From Ignavibacteria bacterium (GTDB lineage: Bacteria > Bacteroidota > Ignavibacteria > Ignavibacteriales > Ignavibacteriaceae): a stretch of 6,942 nucleotides of DNA. Made by a program: the position numbers and the translations under genes. This document shows, piece after piece, positions 6,049-6,942 of this stretch. The DNA lies in NCBI GenBank assembly GCA_030648225.1, contig JAUSIA010000006.1, positions 1 through 6,942 on the forward strand, in the 5' to 3' direction. The notes below the pieces were generated by a model. It was not told the DNA's origin and ran no database searches. It worked only from the letters and a program-made list of their open reading frames with translations. Within the stretch, counting starts at the first letter, position 1, and the number at the start of each line of letters is the position of its first letter.

Positions 6049-6942
6049 ATGATTAAAAAAATATTAATAGCCAACAGGGGCGAAATAGCTGTACGGATTA
6101 TCCGGGCCTGTAAGGAATTAGGTATTACATCTGCTGTTATTTACTCTGATGCCGATAAACATTCTTTGCACACACACCTTGCTGATGAATCATTTTATAT
6201 TGGAGAAGCTCCAGCCTCAGCTTCATATCTTAACAAAGAAAAAATTATTGATCTTGCTAAGAAAATAAATGCGGATGCAATTCATCCCGGTTATGGGTTC
6301 TTTTCTGAGAACTCAGATTTTATTAAAGCTGTTGAAGGTGCAGGAATAATCTTTATCGGGCCTTCTTCAGAATCTGTTAAGATGATGGGCAACAAAACAG
6401 AAGCACGAAGTTTAATGCAAAAAAATAAAGTTCCCATAGTTCCCGGTGCAACAAAATCATTGATGAATGTTAATGAAGGAAAAAATATAAGTAAAGAGAT
6501 AGGATACCCTGTTCTGCTTAAAGCATCTGCAGGTGGAGGAGGAAAGGGGATGAGAAAAGTTTCTTCGGAAAAAGAATTTGAAGATGCTTTTGATGCAACA
6601 AAAAGAGAAGCTTTAAAAGCTTTTGGTAATGAAGATGTTTATCTTGAAAAATATATTGAATCTCCACGTCATATAGAAGTCCAGTTAATAGCTGATAAGC
6701 ATGGCAATTATGTTCATCTGTTTGAAAGAGAATGTTCAATTCAAAGAAGACACCAGAAGATAATTGAGGAAGCACCCTCTTCTTTTGTTGATTCTGCAAC
6801 AAGAGAAAAGATAACAACTGCTGCAATAAATGCGGCCAGAGCCTGCAATTATTATAATGCCGGTACAATTGAATTCCTTATGGATAAAAAGAAAAATTTT
6901 TATTTCTTAGAGATGAATACCAGGCTTCAGGTTGAACATCCT
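6049..6942 (+). CDS. accC: Biotin carboxylase / acyl-CoA carboxylase alpha subunit, N-terminal part (3' end outside window)
   Basis: The first 298 residues, open to the right edge, belong to the ATP-grasp enzyme that carboxylates biotin using ATP and bicarbonate. It begins MIKKILIANRGEIAVR, the standard family start, which fixes ATG 6049 despite no clear Shine-Dalgarno. Visible motifs: HPGYGFFSEN (79-88), MGNK with the ATP-binding Lys116, KASAGGGGKGMR (158-169, glycine loop), EKYIESPRHIE (200-210), the CSIQRRHQK block (229-237), Glu275, and EMNTRLQVEHP (288-298) with the catalytic Glu, Asn, Arg and QVE residues. Numbering matches E. coli AccC almost residue for residue and no key residue is missing. 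The ASAGGGG, ERECSIQRRHQKIIEE and NFYFLEMNTRL variants look more like propionyl- or methylcrotonyl-CoA carboxylase alpha subunits than E. coli AccC, so the acyl substrate is open. Whether a biotin-carrier domain is fused lies outside the window. The symbol is family-level. Confidence 0.95.
   Translation, partial: MIKKILIANRGEIAVRIIRACKELGITSAVIYSDADKHSLHTHLADESFYIGEAPASASYLNKEKIIDLAKKINADAIHPGYGFFSENSDFIKAVEGAGIIFIGPSSESVKMMGNKTEARSLMQKNKVPIVPGATKSLMNVNEGKNISKEIGYPVLLKASAGGGGKGMRKVSSEKEFEDAFDATKREALKAFGNEDVYLEKYIESPRHIEVQLIADKHGNYVHLFERECSIQRRHQKIIEEAPSSFVDSATREKITTAAINAARACNYYNAGTIEFLMDKKKNFYFLEMNTRLQVEHP

Noticed and set aside
6518..6868. Minus-strand 116-residue open frame opposite the carboxylase gene
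   Set aside because: It lies wholly antisense to a strongly conserved biotin carboxylase sequence, and its Leu/Gln/His-rich composition is typical of a shadow frame. The shorter minus-strand frames at 2355-3887 and 5069-5281 are rejected for the same reason.

Overview
The window is AT-rich bacterial chromosome. All seven genes are on the + strand and are tightly packed: five complete, one missing its 5' end and one missing its 3' end. Codons are A/T-ending, most starts lack a clear Shine-Dalgarno, and the proteins are Lys/Ile/Asn-rich. Together with short GC-rich palindromes lying inside otherwise AT-rich genes, this suggests the Bacteroidota/Ignavibacteriota (FCB) side of the tree. That placement is an inference from style and gene families; no rRNA or other phylogenetic marker is present.

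Layout. Positions 1-723 hold the C-terminal part of a Kup/HAK/KT potassium transporter whose reading frame runs open off the left edge. A 114-base gap follows. Next come a secreted endonuclease/exonuclease/phosphatase-fold protein (838-1896) and, 2 bases later, a short-chain dehydrogenase resembling quinoid dihydropteridine reductase (1899-2609). After 45 bases comes a three-gene block joined by 4-base stop/start overlaps: a GatB/YqeY-like protein (2655-3107), a CvpA-family membrane protein (TTG start, 3104-3625) and full-length MutS2 (3622-5967). An 81-base spacer with a CAAG-type hexamer repeat and inverted repeats separates MutS2 from the first 298 codons of a biotin carboxylase of the acyl-CoA carboxylase type (6049-6942, running off the right edge).

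How the genes fit together. 838-5967 looks like one transcription unit. Within it, YqeY-CvpA-MutS2 are probably translationally coupled. Most products are housekeeping: ion uptake, possible tRNA-amidotransferase-related function, ribosome or recombination surveillance by MutS2, and the carboxylation step of fatty-acid or branched-acyl metabolism.

I see no phage, transposase, CRISPR or defence locus, and no clearly new multi-gene system. The most unusual signal is a pair of short GC-rich palindromes inside the nuclease and dehydrogenase genes. Each appears to add a few residues in frame compared with its family, recalling the protein-coding palindromic elements known from Rickettsia.
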